Of a stretch of 11,868 bases of DNA, positions 1 through 7,792 are shown in pieces. The notes under the pieces were generated by a model. That model saw only the letters and a list, made by a program, of their open reading frames with translations. It ran no database searches and was not told the DNA's origin. The stretch's first letter is position 1, and every line of letters starts with the position of its first letter. Position numbers and translations under genes: made by a program. The stretch covers positions 1-11,868 of the forward strand of contig CALGPD010000122.1 of assembly GCA_937960625.1 (NCBI GenBank), written 5' to 3'. Source of the DNA: an uncultured Spirochaetia bacterium. GTDB taxonomy: Bacteria; Spirochaetota; CALGPD01.

Positions 1-1180
1 ATTTTCAACTTGTCCGGTTGGTTTAATCGGTGATGATATTCACGCGATTGCTGCTGAGATGACTGAAAAGCTAGGTATCAAAATCGTTGCTTTTAGCTGC
101 GAAGGTTATAAAGGCGTGTCTCAAAGTGCTGGCCACCATATAGCTAATAACGGCATTTTTCAGCACGTTATTGGTACAAAAGAAGTAGAAAACAATGCCA
201 AGTTTAGAATTAATTTGCTTGGTGAATATAACATCGGTGGAGATGCTTTTGAAATCGAGAGAATTTTAGAAGAATGCGGTATTGATTTAACTGCAACATT
301 CAGTGGTAACTCAAGCTGGGATAATTTCGTTAGGTCTCATAACGTTGATTTAAATACGGTAATGTGTCACCGTTCAATAAATTACGTTGCTGAGATGATG
401 GAGAAAAAATACGGTATTCCATGGATAAAAGTTAATTTTATCGGTGCTAAATCTAGTACAAAATCTTTAAGAAAGATTGCAGAGTATTTTGAAGATAAAG
501 AGCTGATTGACAAAGTTGAAGAAATCATTGCAAAAGAAATGGTTGAAGTTCAAAAAGTAATTGATGAAATCAAACCGCGGTTACAGGGTAAAAAAGCCAT
601 GTTATTTGTTGGAGGTTCACGAGCCCATCATTACCAGGATCTTTTTGCTGAAATAGGAATGGAAACCATTGCTGCGGGTTATGAGTTTGCGCATAGAGAC
701 GATTACGAAGGACGCCGCGTTCTTCCTACAATTAAAATCGATGCGGATAGCCGTAACATTGAAGAATTAAAAGTGGAAGCTGATCCTGAGAAATTTAATC
801 CAAGAAAAAGTGAAGAAACACTTAAAAAACTTGAAGAACAAGGTGTTCCTTTTAATGAATATGTTGGCATGATGACAGATATGAAATCCAACTCATTGGT
901 TATTGATGATATTTCGCAGTTTGAGACAGAAAAACTCATAGAAATATATAAACCTGATATTTTCTGTGCAGGCATTAAAGAGAAATATCCAATACAAAAA
1001 TCAGGTATACCTTGTAAACAGTTACATAGCTATGACTACGGCGGCCCTTATGCAGGTTTTAAAGGTGCTATAAATTTCTTTAAAGAGATTGATAGAATGA
1101 TAAGCTCTAAAGCATGGTCATTAATTCAAGCTCCTTGGGAAAAGAGCCCCGAGTTAACTGCGCGATATGTAACACAGTAA
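1..1180 (+). CDS. nifD: Nitrogenase molybdenum-iron protein alpha chain NifD (5' truncated by window)
   Basis: This is the alpha subunit of the MoFe protein, which holds the FeMo-cofactor and reduces N2 together with NifK and the NifH iron protein. The reading frame is already open at base 2, so roughly the first 150 residues, including two P-cluster cysteines, lie upstream. The first visible codons read FSTCPVGLIGDD, whose Cys is the third P-cluster ligand (Azotobacter Cys154). VSQSAGHHIAN keeps the active-site Gln and His (Gln191, His195), with exactly the Azotobacter spacing from Cys154. The cofactor ligands are the Cys in VMCHRSINY (Cys275) and the His in LHSYDYGGPY (His442). Between AHRDDYEGR and LVIDD there are about 52 extra residues compared with Azotobacter NifD, matching the insertion known in Clostridium pasteurianum NifD. 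The gene ends in TAA, 21 bases before nifK. The identity is certain; only the N-terminus is unseen. Confidence 0.97.
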   Translation, partial: FSTCPVGLIGDDIHAIAAEMTEKLGIKIVAFSCEGYKGVSQSAGHHIANNGIFQHVIGTKEVENNAKFRINLLGEYNIGGDAFEIERILEECGIDLTATFSGNSSWDNFVRSHNVDLNTVMCHRSINYVAEMMEKKYGIPWIKVNFIGAKSSTKSLRKIAEYFEDKELIDKVEEIIAKEMVEVQKVIDEIKPRLQGKKAMLFVGGSRAHHYQDLFAEIGMETIAAGYEFAHRDDYEGRRVLPTIKIDADSRNIEELKVEADPEKFNPRKSEETLKKLEEQGVPFNEYVGMMTDMKSNSLVIDDISQFETEKLIEIYKPDIFCAGIKEKYPIQKSGIPCKQLHSYDYGGPYAGFKGAINFFKEIDRMISSKAWSLIQAPWEKSPELTARYVTQ

Positions 1181-1201
1181 ATCTAAGTTAAGGAGAATAA
1201 A

Positions 1202-2584
1202 ATGTTACTTAGACATACAACTAAAGAAATAACAGAAAGAAAAGCATTATCAGTCAATCCGGCTAAAACATGTCAGCCTATCGGCGCGATGTTAGCGGCT
1301 TTGGGCTTACACAATTGTTTACCTCACAGTCACGGTTCGCAAGGCTGTTGTGCTTATCATAGAAGTACACTGTCCAGACATTACCGGGAACCGATTATGG
1401 CAGGAACAAGCTCTTTTACTGAAGGGGCAAGTGTATTCGGCGGCCAGTCTAACTTGCTGCAGGCGATAACAAACATATTTACAATATATAATCCGGATGT
1501 GATTGCAGTACATTCAACGTGTTTATCTGAAACGATCGGTGACGATTTAAACCAGATAGTAATTAAAGCACGGAAAGATAATAAAATCCCTGAAGGTAAA
1601 TATATTATTTTTGCAAGTACACCGAGTTATGTAGGTTCACATGTTACCGGATTTTCAAGCATGGTTAAAGCAATGGTAAATCAAATCAGTGAAAAAACTG
1701 ATAAACCTAAACAACAGATAAACATTATACCAGGATGGGTTGAGCCTTCTGATATGGCTGAATTAAAACGCATAACCAGAGAAATGGGAATACCTACTGT
1801 AATGTTTCCTGATACATCCGGAGTTTTGGATACGCCTCAAACAGGAAAATATAAAATGTTTCCTAAAGGCGGAACAACTATTGATGATTTAAAAAGTACC
1901 GGAGATAGCATTGCCACCATAGCATTAGGTAAAGTTTGCTCAGGAGATGCAGCAAAAGAACTTGATAGAAAGCATAAAGTTCCTTGCGAAATTATTGATT
2001 TACCAATCGGTGTAAAAGGAACAGACCGCTTTATTGAAGCACTTCGTTCAGCCGCAGGTGTAAGTGTGCCTGACAGCATAAACGATGAGCGTGGTAGACT
2101 TGTTGATATGATAACTGATATGCAGCAATATTTTTATCATAAAAAGTTTGCGATATTCGGTGACCCTGATCAACTCGTTGCCATGACAGAGTTTTTAACT
2201 GACCTGAATATGATACCTTCATATATTATTACCGGTACTGCGAATAGCAGAGGTAAAAAGTTTGAAGATAGAATTTATGAAATCCTTGGTGAAGACTATC
2301 CAAACACAAAAGTAATGGTAAGTGATATGTATATGTTACATCAGCTTATTAAAAACGAAAGTGTGGATTTACTAATTGGTAATACCTATGGTAAGTACAT
2401 TGCTAGAGATGAAGATATTCCATTTTTAAGATTTGGGTTTCCAATCCTTGATAGAGTTGGCCATCAATATTTCCCAAGTGTGGGTTATAAAGGCGCGATG
2501 AGAATTATGGAAAGAATCCTTACTCTGCTTATGGATAGACAGGATAGAGATGCTGATGAGGAAACTTTTGAGCTTGTAATGTAA
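1202..2584 (+). CDS. nifK: Nitrogenase molybdenum-iron protein beta chain NifK
   Basis: This is the beta subunit of the MoFe protein; it shares the P-cluster with NifD and passes electrons to the FeMo-cofactor. The three P-cluster cysteines are Cys24 (KTCQPIGA), Cys49 (GSQGCCAYHR) and Cys107 (HSTCLSETIGDD). The spacings of 25 and 58 residues equal those of Azotobacter Cys70, Cys95 and Cys153. Ser142 in TPSYVGSHVTG falls exactly where the P-cluster Ser188 is expected. At 460 residues the protein lacks the roughly 50-residue N-terminal extension of the Azotobacter subunit, as in clostridial NifK. An extra Cys50 directly follows Cys49. The ATG start is supported by AGGAG at 1191-1195, six bases upstream. 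It follows nifD by 21 bases, with no delta-subunit gene (vnfG/anfG) between them, which supports a molybdenum enzyme. Confidence 0.98.
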   Translation: MLLRHTTKEITERKALSVNPAKTCQPIGAMLAALGLHNCLPHSHGSQGCCAYHRSTLSRHYREPIMAGTSSFTEGASVFGGQSNLLQAITNIFTIYNPDVIAVHSTCLSETIGDDLNQIVIKARKDNKIPEGKYIIFASTPSYVGSHVTGFSSMVKAMVNQISEKTDKPKQQINIIPGWVEPSDMAELKRITREMGIPTVMFPDTSGVLDTPQTGKYKMFPKGGTTIDDLKSTGDSIATIALGKVCSGDAAKELDRKHKVPCEIIDLPIGVKGTDRFIEALRSAAGVSVPDSINDERGRLVDMITDMQQYFYHKKFAIFGDPDQLVAMTEFLTDLNMIPSYIITGTANSRGKKFEDRIYEILGEDYPNTKVMVSDMYMLHQLIKNESVDLLIGNTYGKYIARDEDIPFLRFGFPILDRVGHQYFPSVGYKGAMRIMERILTLLMDRQDRDADEETFELVM

Positions 2585-2630
2585 AAGCTTTTTCAGATAT
2601 ATATGTTTTCCGGAGTGTAAGTTAAACTTT

Positions 2631-2638
2631 GGAAGGAG
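2631..2638 (+). promoter_or_regulatory. Ribosome binding site that fixes the nifE start
   Basis: GGAAGGAG ends five bases before the ATG at 2644. An alternative in-frame TTG at 2629 would place this Shine-Dalgarno sequence inside the coding region and has no ribosome site of its own. The ATG is therefore preferred. Confidence 0.75.
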
Positions 2639-2643
2639 AAATT

Positions 2644-4005
2644 ATGAAAATATTAGAAGGACGAGAGAAACAAATATACCGACACGGTGAAGACAGCTAT
2701 GATATTAGCTGTGAAAAACAAAGCTTAGCCGGCTCTGTAAGCCAAAGAGCGTGTGTTTTCTGCGGATCACGTGTAGTATTATATCCTATTGCTGATGCTG
2801 TACACCTTGTTCACGGGCCTATAGGGTGTGCGGCATATACTTGGGATATTAGAGGTGCACTCTCATCCGGGCCCGAATTACACCGCCTGAGTTTTTCAAC
2901 TGACCTCCGGGAAACAGATGTTATCTATGGAGGAGAAAAGAAATTATATAATTCGCTAATCGAGCTAATTGAAAAATATGAACCTAAAGCAGCGTTTGTA
3001 TATTCAACGTGTATAATCGGAGTAATCGGTGATGATGTTACTTCAGTATGTAAAAAAGTAACCAAGGAAACCGGTGTTGAAGTTATTCCGGTTCATTCCG
3101 AAGGTTTCAAAGGCACAAAGAAAGACGGATATACAGCTGCTTGTAATGCAATGTTCCGTTTAATGGGCACTGGAGATACATCAAAAATAAGTGATTATAG
3201 TATAAATATTCTCGGTGATTTTAACATCGCCGGAGAAACATGGATAATCAAAGACTACTATAAACGAATGGGGATCGAGGTCGTATCTTGCGTTACCGGA
3301 GACGGCCGTATTGATGAAATACGCAGGGCACACGGAGCTAAGCTTAATGTTGTACAATGCTCTGGTTCTGTAACAAAACTTGCTCAGATGATGGAAGAGA
3401 AATGGGGAATACCTTATATCAGGGTATCTTATTTCGGTATTGAAGATATGTCAGAAGCTTTATACGATGTCGCAAGACATTTTGAAAATGAGGAAATACT
3501 AAATAAAACGAAAGAACTTGTTTCAAGTGAAATTCAGTCAATTTATCCTCAGCTAATGGAAATGAAAGAAGATTTGCAGGGTAAAAAAGCAGCAATTTAT
3601 ACCGGCGGCGCTTTTAAAGCTTTCTCATTAATTAAAGCTTTGAAACATATAGGTATGAAAACTGTTATGGCCGGTTCTCAAACAGGAAATAAAGAAGATT
3701 ATAAGCTTCTTAAAGAGGTTTGTGATGAAGGCACGATTATTGTTGATGATTCCAATCCAATTGAACTTGCAAGTTTTATGATTGAAAAAGACATTGACCT
3801 TTTCATTGGCGGAGTAAAAGAACGCCCTATTGCTTTCAAGCTTGGTGTTGGTTTTTGTGACCATAATCATGAAAGGAAGATAGCTCTTGCAGGTTTTATA
3901 GGCATGCTTAATTTTGCCAAAGAAGTTTATACTTCGGTTATGAGCCCTGTATGGAATTTCGTTCCCAGAAGAGAGAAACAATTAAGAGAAAGCGAGGGAT
4001 TATAA
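2644..4005 (+). CDS. nifE: FeMo-cofactor scaffold subunit NifE
   Basis: NifE is the NifD-like half of the NifEN scaffold, on which the NifB product is matured to FeMo-cofactor by adding Mo and homocitrate. From the ATG at 2644 the protein has 453 residues. Cysteines resembling P-cluster ligands are Cys37 (QRACVFCGSR), Cys62 (HGPIGCAAYTWDIRGA) and Cys123 (YSTCIIGVIGDD). In NifEN these help hold a [4Fe-4S] cluster. Cys239 in VVQCSGSV matches the cofactor-site cysteine of NifE (Azotobacter Cys250). The stretch SSGPELHRLSFSTDL is typical of NifE and distinguishes it from NifD. There is no His at the position of the NifD His442 ligand, as expected for a scaffold. The 59-base gap before this gene is the longest inside the operon. 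I saw no convincing promoter or terminator in it. Confidence 0.96.
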   Translation: MKILEGREKQIYRHGEDSYDISCEKQSLAGSVSQRACVFCGSRVVLYPIADAVHLVHGPIGCAAYTWDIRGALSSGPELHRLSFSTDLRETDVIYGGEKKLYNSLIELIEKYEPKAAFVYSTCIIGVIGDDVTSVCKKVTKETGVEVIPVHSEGFKGTKKDGYTAACNAMFRLMGTGDTSKISDYSINILGDFNIAGETWIIKDYYKRMGIEVVSCVTGDGRIDEIRRAHGAKLNVVQCSGSVTKLAQMMEEKWGIPYIRVSYFGIEDMSEALYDVARHFENEEILNKTKELVSSEIQSIYPQLMEMKEDLQGKKAAIYTGGAFKAFSLIKALKHIGMKTVMAGSQTGNKEDYKLLKEVCDEGTIIVDDSNPIELASFMIEKDIDLFIGGVKERPIAFKLGVGFCDHNHERKIALAGFIGMLNFAKEVYTSVMSPVWNFVPRREKQLRESEGL

Positions 4006-4006
4006 T

Positions 4007-5365
4007 ATGGTTGTAAAAGACAGTAAAAAAACTGCAACTAAAAATGCCTGTAAATTATGTACTCCGTTAGGAGCGTGTATAGCTTTGAAAGGCGTAAAAA
4101 ACGCAATGCCGTTATTACACGGTTCGCAGGGATGTGCGACTTATATGCGTAGATATTTGATAGGCCATTTTAAAGAACCCGTTGATATTGCTTCTTCTAA
4201 TTTCACCGAGCATTCAACAATTTTCGGCGGCGGGCAAAATCTTGAAACCGGAATAAAAAACGTACTCAAAGCTTATAATCCAAAACTAATTGGAATAGCG
4301 ACAACGTGTTTAACTGAAACAATAGGCGAAGACGTTAACCTTATGTTAAATAACATATTGAAATCTTCGGATTTCCAAGAATATCCTGAAATAGTAAGTG
4401 TATCAACCGCGAGTTACAGCGGAACACATATTGACGGATATTATCATGCGATAAGGGAAATAGTCAAAACCCTTGCTAAAGCTGATTTTGCGGGAGATAG
4501 GATTAATATTTTAAACGGATTATTTTCTCCTGCTGATATACGTCATATTAAAGAAATTCTAGATGATTTCGGTATAGATTATTCATTATTGCCTGATTAT
4601 TCTGAAACGTTTGACGGCGCATCCTGGGAAACATATAACAAGATTCCAGAAGGCGGTACAGAATTAGGAGATATTAAATTGATGGGCGTCGCGGGTGCAA
4701 GCATTGAATTCGGCAAAACCTTTAATTATGAAAGCGCGGGCTCTTATTTAGAAGATAAAATGGGAATAAAAAATCACAGATTGCATTATCCCATTGGAAT
4801 TAAGCAAACTGATGTATTTTTCAATGTTCTTGAGAAAATATCAGGTTTAAAAACTCCACAAAAATATATTAATGAGCGTGGACGGTTAGTTGATTCTTAT
4901 GTTGACGGCCATAAATATGTTTTTGGAAAAAAAGCTATTGTATTTGGCGAAGAGGATTTTGTTTTAGGCCTCGTATCGTTTTTAACTGAAATTGGGATAC
5001 ATCCTGTACTCGTTGCTTCAGGCGGCGAATCAGGTAAACTTGAACAATACGTTGACGTTATAAAATCTAAAACCGGTTTTAATAAAGATATTTTAGTAAA
5101 ACAAGGACTTGATTTTACTGAAATAGAAGAATATGCGAAAACCCTATCACCTGATTTATTAATAGGGAACAGCAAAGGGTATTCATTTGGTAAGAAGATA
5201 AAAGTTCCGTTAATCCGTGTAGGGTTTCCTATTCATGATAGGTTCGGCGGCCAGAGAATTTTACATATCGGCTACCGTGGAGCTCAAAATTTATTTGATA
5301 CTATAGTAAACACAATAATTGAAGAACGTCAAAAATCATCAGATATTGGTTATAGCTATATGTAA
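4007..5365 (+). CDS. nifN: FeMo-cofactor scaffold subunit NifN
   Basis: NifN is the NifK-like partner of NifE in the cofactor assembly scaffold. It has 452 residues and starts one base after the nifE stop codon, so the two subunits are probably translationally coupled. Unlike Azotobacter NifN, which as I recall keeps only the middle cysteine (Cys44), this protein has all three NifK-type cysteines: Cys18 (KLCTPLGA), Cys43 (GSQGCATYMRR) and Cys101 (TTCLTETIGED). The spacings of 25 and 58 residues are identical to those of the neighbouring NifK. It is clearly not a second nifK: it follows nifE, and the NifK hallmark HSHGSQGCC region is LLHGSQGCA here. In C. pasteurianum nifN is fused to nifB. 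Here it ends in its own TAA, 23 bases before nifB. Confidence 0.94.
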   Translation: MVVKDSKKTATKNACKLCTPLGACIALKGVKNAMPLLHGSQGCATYMRRYLIGHFKEPVDIASSNFTEHSTIFGGGQNLETGIKNVLKAYNPKLIGIATTCLTETIGEDVNLMLNNILKSSDFQEYPEIVSVSTASYSGTHIDGYYHAIREIVKTLAKADFAGDRINILNGLFSPADIRHIKEILDDFGIDYSLLPDYSETFDGASWETYNKIPEGGTELGDIKLMGVAGASIEFGKTFNYESAGSYLEDKMGIKNHRLHYPIGIKQTDVFFNVLEKISGLKTPQKYINERGRLVDSYVDGHKYVFGKKAIVFGEEDFVLGLVSFLTEIGIHPVLVASGGESGKLEQYVDVIKSKTGFNKDILVKQGLDFTEIEEYAKTLSPDLLIGNSKGYSFGKKIKVPLIRVGFPIHDRFGGQRILHIGYRGAQNLFDTIVNTIIEERQKSSDIGYSYM

Positions 5366-5388
5366 AACTAGAAAGGAAAGGTGATAAC

Positions 5389-6648
5389 ATGAAAGACTTC
5401 AACAACCATCCATGTTTTAATGATAAAACGAGACATTTACACGCAAGAGTGCATTTACCCGTTGCGCCTAAATGTAATATTCAATGCAATTTTTGCAACA
5501 GGAAATACGATTGTGTTAACGAAAGTCGGCCAGGAGTAACGAGTAAAACATTAACTCCTTCCCAGGCTTTAGTTTACGTTGATAAATTAATTGAGAAGCA
5601 TGATAATCTTAGCGTCATCGGGATAGCCGGCCCTGGAGACGCATTTGCAACTCCTAAGGAAACTTTAGAAACTTTGCGTTTAATTGATGAAAAGCATCCT
5701 GATAAACTTTTATGTCTTGCTACAAACGGCCTTGTAATCGGAGATTATATTGATGACCTTGTTGATCTGAATATAAGCCATGTTACGGTCACTATTAATG
5801 CGGTAAAACCTGAGATTGGCGCAAAAATATATTCCTGGGTACGTTATAAAAAAAGAATGTATCATGGAGAAAGCGCAGCTGAATTGTTAATTAACAACCA
5901 ATTAAATGCTGTTAAAAAGCTAAAAGAAAAAGGTATTATAGTTAAAGTAAATACTATAATTATTCCAGGTGTTAACGATGAACATATAGAAGAAATCGCT
6001 GAAAAGTGCAGTGAATACTGTGTTGATATTTTCAATTGTATTCCGCTGTATCCGGTTGAAGATTCAGTGTTCGAAAACAATGAATTACCTTCTGATGAAC
6101 TAATTACAAAAGTCAGATTTAAGGCGGGTAAATATGTTAAACAGATGTTTCATTGTAAACGCTGCCGCGCAGATGCCGTAGGTTTATTAGGTGAAGGAAT
6201 TGGAGATGATGATATGGACTTACTTAGCGCATGTTCCGAGTTATCAACTTTATTTCCCGTTGAAAAAAGAAAATACGTTGCTGTTGCAAGTATGGAAGGT
6301 GTATTAATAAACCAGCATCTAGGTGAAGCAAGACAACTATTAATATATGAAAAATACGGTGAAGAATATAACCTAATTGAGAAACGAAATACACCACCTG
6401 TAGGTGATGGTAAACAAAGATGGGACCATCTTGCCTATTTAATAAGAGATTGTCATAGTTTATTCGTCAGCGGTATAGGGAAAAGCCCCTCCGAAGTTTT
6501 AAATCAAAGCGGGATAAAAATTTATGAAGTTGAAGGTATAATTTCAGCTTTATTAAAAATATTGGATAAAGATGGAAATTTAGATAAGTATAAAAAAGTA
6601 TCAAAATGTGGTATGAGTTGTACCGGGACCGGAACCGGTTGCGGATAA
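5389..6648 (+). CDS. nifB: NifB: radical SAM FeMo-cofactor core synthase fused to a NifX domain
   Basis: NifB uses S-adenosylmethionine to fuse two [4Fe-4S] units around a carbide, making NifB-co, the first dedicated intermediate of FeMo-cofactor. The radical SAM signature C-x3-C-x2-C is at Cys29, Cys33 and Cys36 (PKCNIQCNFCNRKYDC). GIAGPGDAFA around residues 78-87 is typical of the SAM-binding region. Cys256 and Cys259 (FHCKRCRADAVG) are the conserved pair thought to hold a substrate cluster. After a linker, residues 294-395 form a NifX-like domain (ASMEGVLINQHLGEA), and the tail ends in CGMSCTGTGTGCG, the usual Cys-Gly end of full-length NifB. The 419-residue length fits the two-domain form. 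The ATG is preceded by AAAGGAAAGGTG, a good ribosome site. Confidence 0.97.
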   Translation: MKDFNNHPCFNDKTRHLHARVHLPVAPKCNIQCNFCNRKYDCVNESRPGVTSKTLTPSQALVYVDKLIEKHDNLSVIGIAGPGDAFATPKETLETLRLIDEKHPDKLLCLATNGLVIGDYIDDLVDLNISHVTVTINAVKPEIGAKIYSWVRYKKRMYHGESAAELLINNQLNAVKKLKEKGIIVKVNTIIIPGVNDEHIEEIAEKCSEYCVDIFNCIPLYPVEDSVFENNELPSDELITKVRFKAGKYVKQMFHCKRCRADAVGLLGEGIGDDDMDLLSACSELSTLFPVEKRKYVAVASMEGVLINQHLGEARQLLIYEKYGEEYNLIEKRNTPPVGDGKQRWDHLAYLIRDCHSLFVSGIGKSPSEVLNQSGIKIYEVEGIISALLKILDKDGNLDKYKKVSKCGMSCTGTGTGCG

Positions 6649-6659
6649 TATAAAGTATC

Positions 6660-6665
6660 AGGAGG
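6660..6665 (+). promoter_or_regulatory. Consensus ribosome binding site for the stand-alone NifX-family gene
   Basis: A perfect AGGAGG lies four bases before the ATG at 6670. It is one of the strongest ribosome sites in the window and supports translation of this small gene as a separate protein. Confidence 0.65.
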
Positions 6666-6669
6666 TATT

Positions 6670-6984
6670 ATGAAAATAGCTATAGCTAGTACAAATAACG
6701 AGAATGTAGATGAACATTTTGGGCATGCGAAAGAATTTTATATTTACAATAAAGAAGAAGGGAATGTACCTGAGTATATTGAAAAGCGAGTTACTTCTCC
6801 TTATTGCGGCCGTGCAAATTGCGGGCCTCATGAGTTTAACAAAGACAGATTTGAAGTTGTTTATGAAAATATAAAAGACTGTGAGAAAGTGTATGTTCAT
6901 AAAATTGGAGATACGCCAAAAGAGAAACTCATTGCTAAAGGAATGCAGGTTGTCGAATTCTCAGGATTAATAAAAGAAATTTAA
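6670..6984 (+). CDS. Stand-alone NifX-family FeMo-cofactor carrier-like protein
   Basis: This is a 104-residue protein of the dinitrogenase iron-molybdenum cofactor-binding family (NifX/NafY/VnfX/NifB C-terminal domain). The N-terminus MKIAIASTNNENVDEHFGHAKEF up to about residue 23 carries the family's conserved HFGHA motif. The segment TPKEKLIAKGMQVVEF near the end matches the end of the fold. Cys46 and Cys51 (PYCGRANCGPHEF) could bind metal, but I do not know them as a defined site. Members of this family bind FeMo-cofactor or its precursors and shuttle them between NifB, NifEN and apo-NifDK. The gene begins 21 bases after nifB, whose own C-terminus has the same fold, so the operon encodes the domain twice. 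I leave the symbol open because NifX, NifY and archaeal-type homologues cannot be separated by eye. Confidence 0.88.
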   Translation: MKIAIASTNNENVDEHFGHAKEFYIYNKEEGNVPEYIEKRVTSPYCGRANCGPHEFNKDRFEVVYENIKDCEKVYVHKIGDTPKEKLIAKGMQVVEFSGLIKEI

Positions 6985-7006
6985 TTTATATAAATGGAGT
7001 AAAATA

Positions 7007-7318
7007 ATGGAGAAATTAAAACATCACATATTTGTTTGCGGCAGTTTCCGCGTGGGTGGGGATGCTCAGGGTTATTGCGATAAAAAAGGGTCTAACGCGC
7101 TTGTTCCGTATATTGACGGTGAACTCGTTGACAGGGGAATGAGCGATGTAATGGTTACACCTACAGCGTGTTTGAAAGTATGCGATAGAGGGCCGATTAT
7201 GGTAATTTATCCCGAAGGATATTGGTACGGAGGAATTGAGACCGAAGACCAGATTGATGAAATACTCGATGCTCTTGAAGACGGTGGTGGAGCATGTGAA
7301 GAATATCTTTTAAGTTAG
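7007..7318 (+). CDS. Thioredoxin-like [2Fe-2S] ferredoxin
   Basis: This 103-residue protein resembles the thioredoxin-fold [2Fe-2S] ferredoxin of Clostridium pasteurianum, which has been reported to interact with the MoFe protein. The start KHHIFVCGSFR, the pair ACLKVCDRGP and the stretch VIYPEGYWYGG match that family closely. The expected cluster ligands are Cys11, Cys24, Cys55 and Cys59. The non-ligand cysteine at position 14 of the clostridial protein is Phe here, so no spare ligand exists in that loop. An additional Cys lies near the C-terminus (GGACEEYLLS). It is likely a cytoplasmic electron carrier for nitrogenase or for cofactor assembly. TGGAGT lies upstream of the ATG, and the gene ends in TAG, the only TAG stop in the operon. 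Confidence 0.9.
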   Translation: MEKLKHHIFVCGSFRVGGDAQGYCDKKGSNALVPYIDGELVDRGMSDVMVTPTACLKVCDRGPIMVIYPEGYWYGGIETEDQIDEILDALEDGGGACEEYLLS

Positions 7319-7327
7319 AGCGATAAG

Positions 7328-7792
7328 ATGAAAATAGTTGCATGTGATTTTAATAATGAAGAACACCGTCATTGTTTCGGTATTCTCTTAAACGAATATA
7401 TAATTGACGTGATGGGAGGAGGAAGGCCGTTAAATAATGATGAAATAAAAAAATGCTTTGATTTATTAAAAGCGCATGCAGATTGTTTTATTCTGTTTGC
7501 GGAGATGGATGATGATTTCGCGGGTATGATAGTGTGTTTTTTCGGTGTATCTACCTTCAGTGTTGCTAAACTAATTAATATTCACGATATAATAGTGAAA
7601 GTTGATTACCGTAAAAACGGGATTGGTACTGCGCTGCTTAATGAAGTAATAAAACGCGCGAAAGATTTGGATTGCGTCAAAGTTACACTTGAAGTGCGGC
7701 ATGACAATCACGTCGCGCAATCAATGTATAAGAAACTTGGGTTTAACGCGGGAAATACTCCGATGTTATTTTGGCAAAAGTATATATTATAA
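7328..7792 (+). CDS. GNAT-family N-acetyltransferase of unknown substrate
   Basis: This is a 154-residue single-domain GCN5-related N-acetyltransferase. The acetyl-CoA pyrophosphate loop is R95-x-x-G98-x-G100 in DYRKNGIGTALLNEV, preceded by the beta-strand NIHDIIVKVD. The end of the fold is visible as DNHVAQSMYKKLGF (126-139). The N-terminal half has MGGGRPL (29-35) and CFFGVSTFSVAKLINIHD (70-87), which mark a widespread but functionally unassigned GNAT subfamily as I recall it. It lies between the ferredoxin (9-base gap) and modA (10-base gap) on the same strand, so it is probably cotranscribed with nif. The substrate could be a Nif protein, a metabolite or something unrelated; the sequence does not tell. 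The ribosome site is weak (GAGCGATAAG before the ATG). Confidence 0.88.
   Translation: MKIVACDFNNEEHRHCFGILLNEYIIDVMGGGRPLNNDEIKKCFDLLKAHADCFILFAEMDDDFAGMIVCFFGVSTFSVAKLINIHDIIVKVDYRKNGIGTALLNEVIKRAKDLDCVKVTLEVRHDNHVAQSMYKKLGFNAGNTPMLFWQKYIL

Noticed and set aside
1..2584. Alternative V- or Fe-only nitrogenase
   Set aside because: No vnfG/anfG delta subunit lies between the alpha and beta genes, and nifE, nifN, mod genes and nifV accompany a clearly NifD/NifK-like pair.
2629..2643. TTG start for nifE five codons upstream
   Set aside because: The strong Shine-Dalgarno GGAAGGAG would lie inside the coding region, and it is perfectly placed for the ATG at 2644.
2585..2643. Internal promoter or attenuator between nifK and nifE
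   Set aside because: Only a four-base stem (AAGT/ACTT) is visible and no -24/-12 or -35/-10 pair convinced me in this 59-base gap.
3628..3981. 117-codon open frame on the minus strand
   Set aside because: It lies wholly inside nifE, shows no domain and has no ribosome site; it is a shadow of the real gene, as are the other minus-strand frames under nif and mod genes.
6624..6643. Inverted repeat in GGACCGGAACCGGTTGCGG near the nifB end
   Set aside because: It encodes the conserved Thr-Gly tail of NifB and has no T run after it, so it is better explained by coding constraint than by a terminator.
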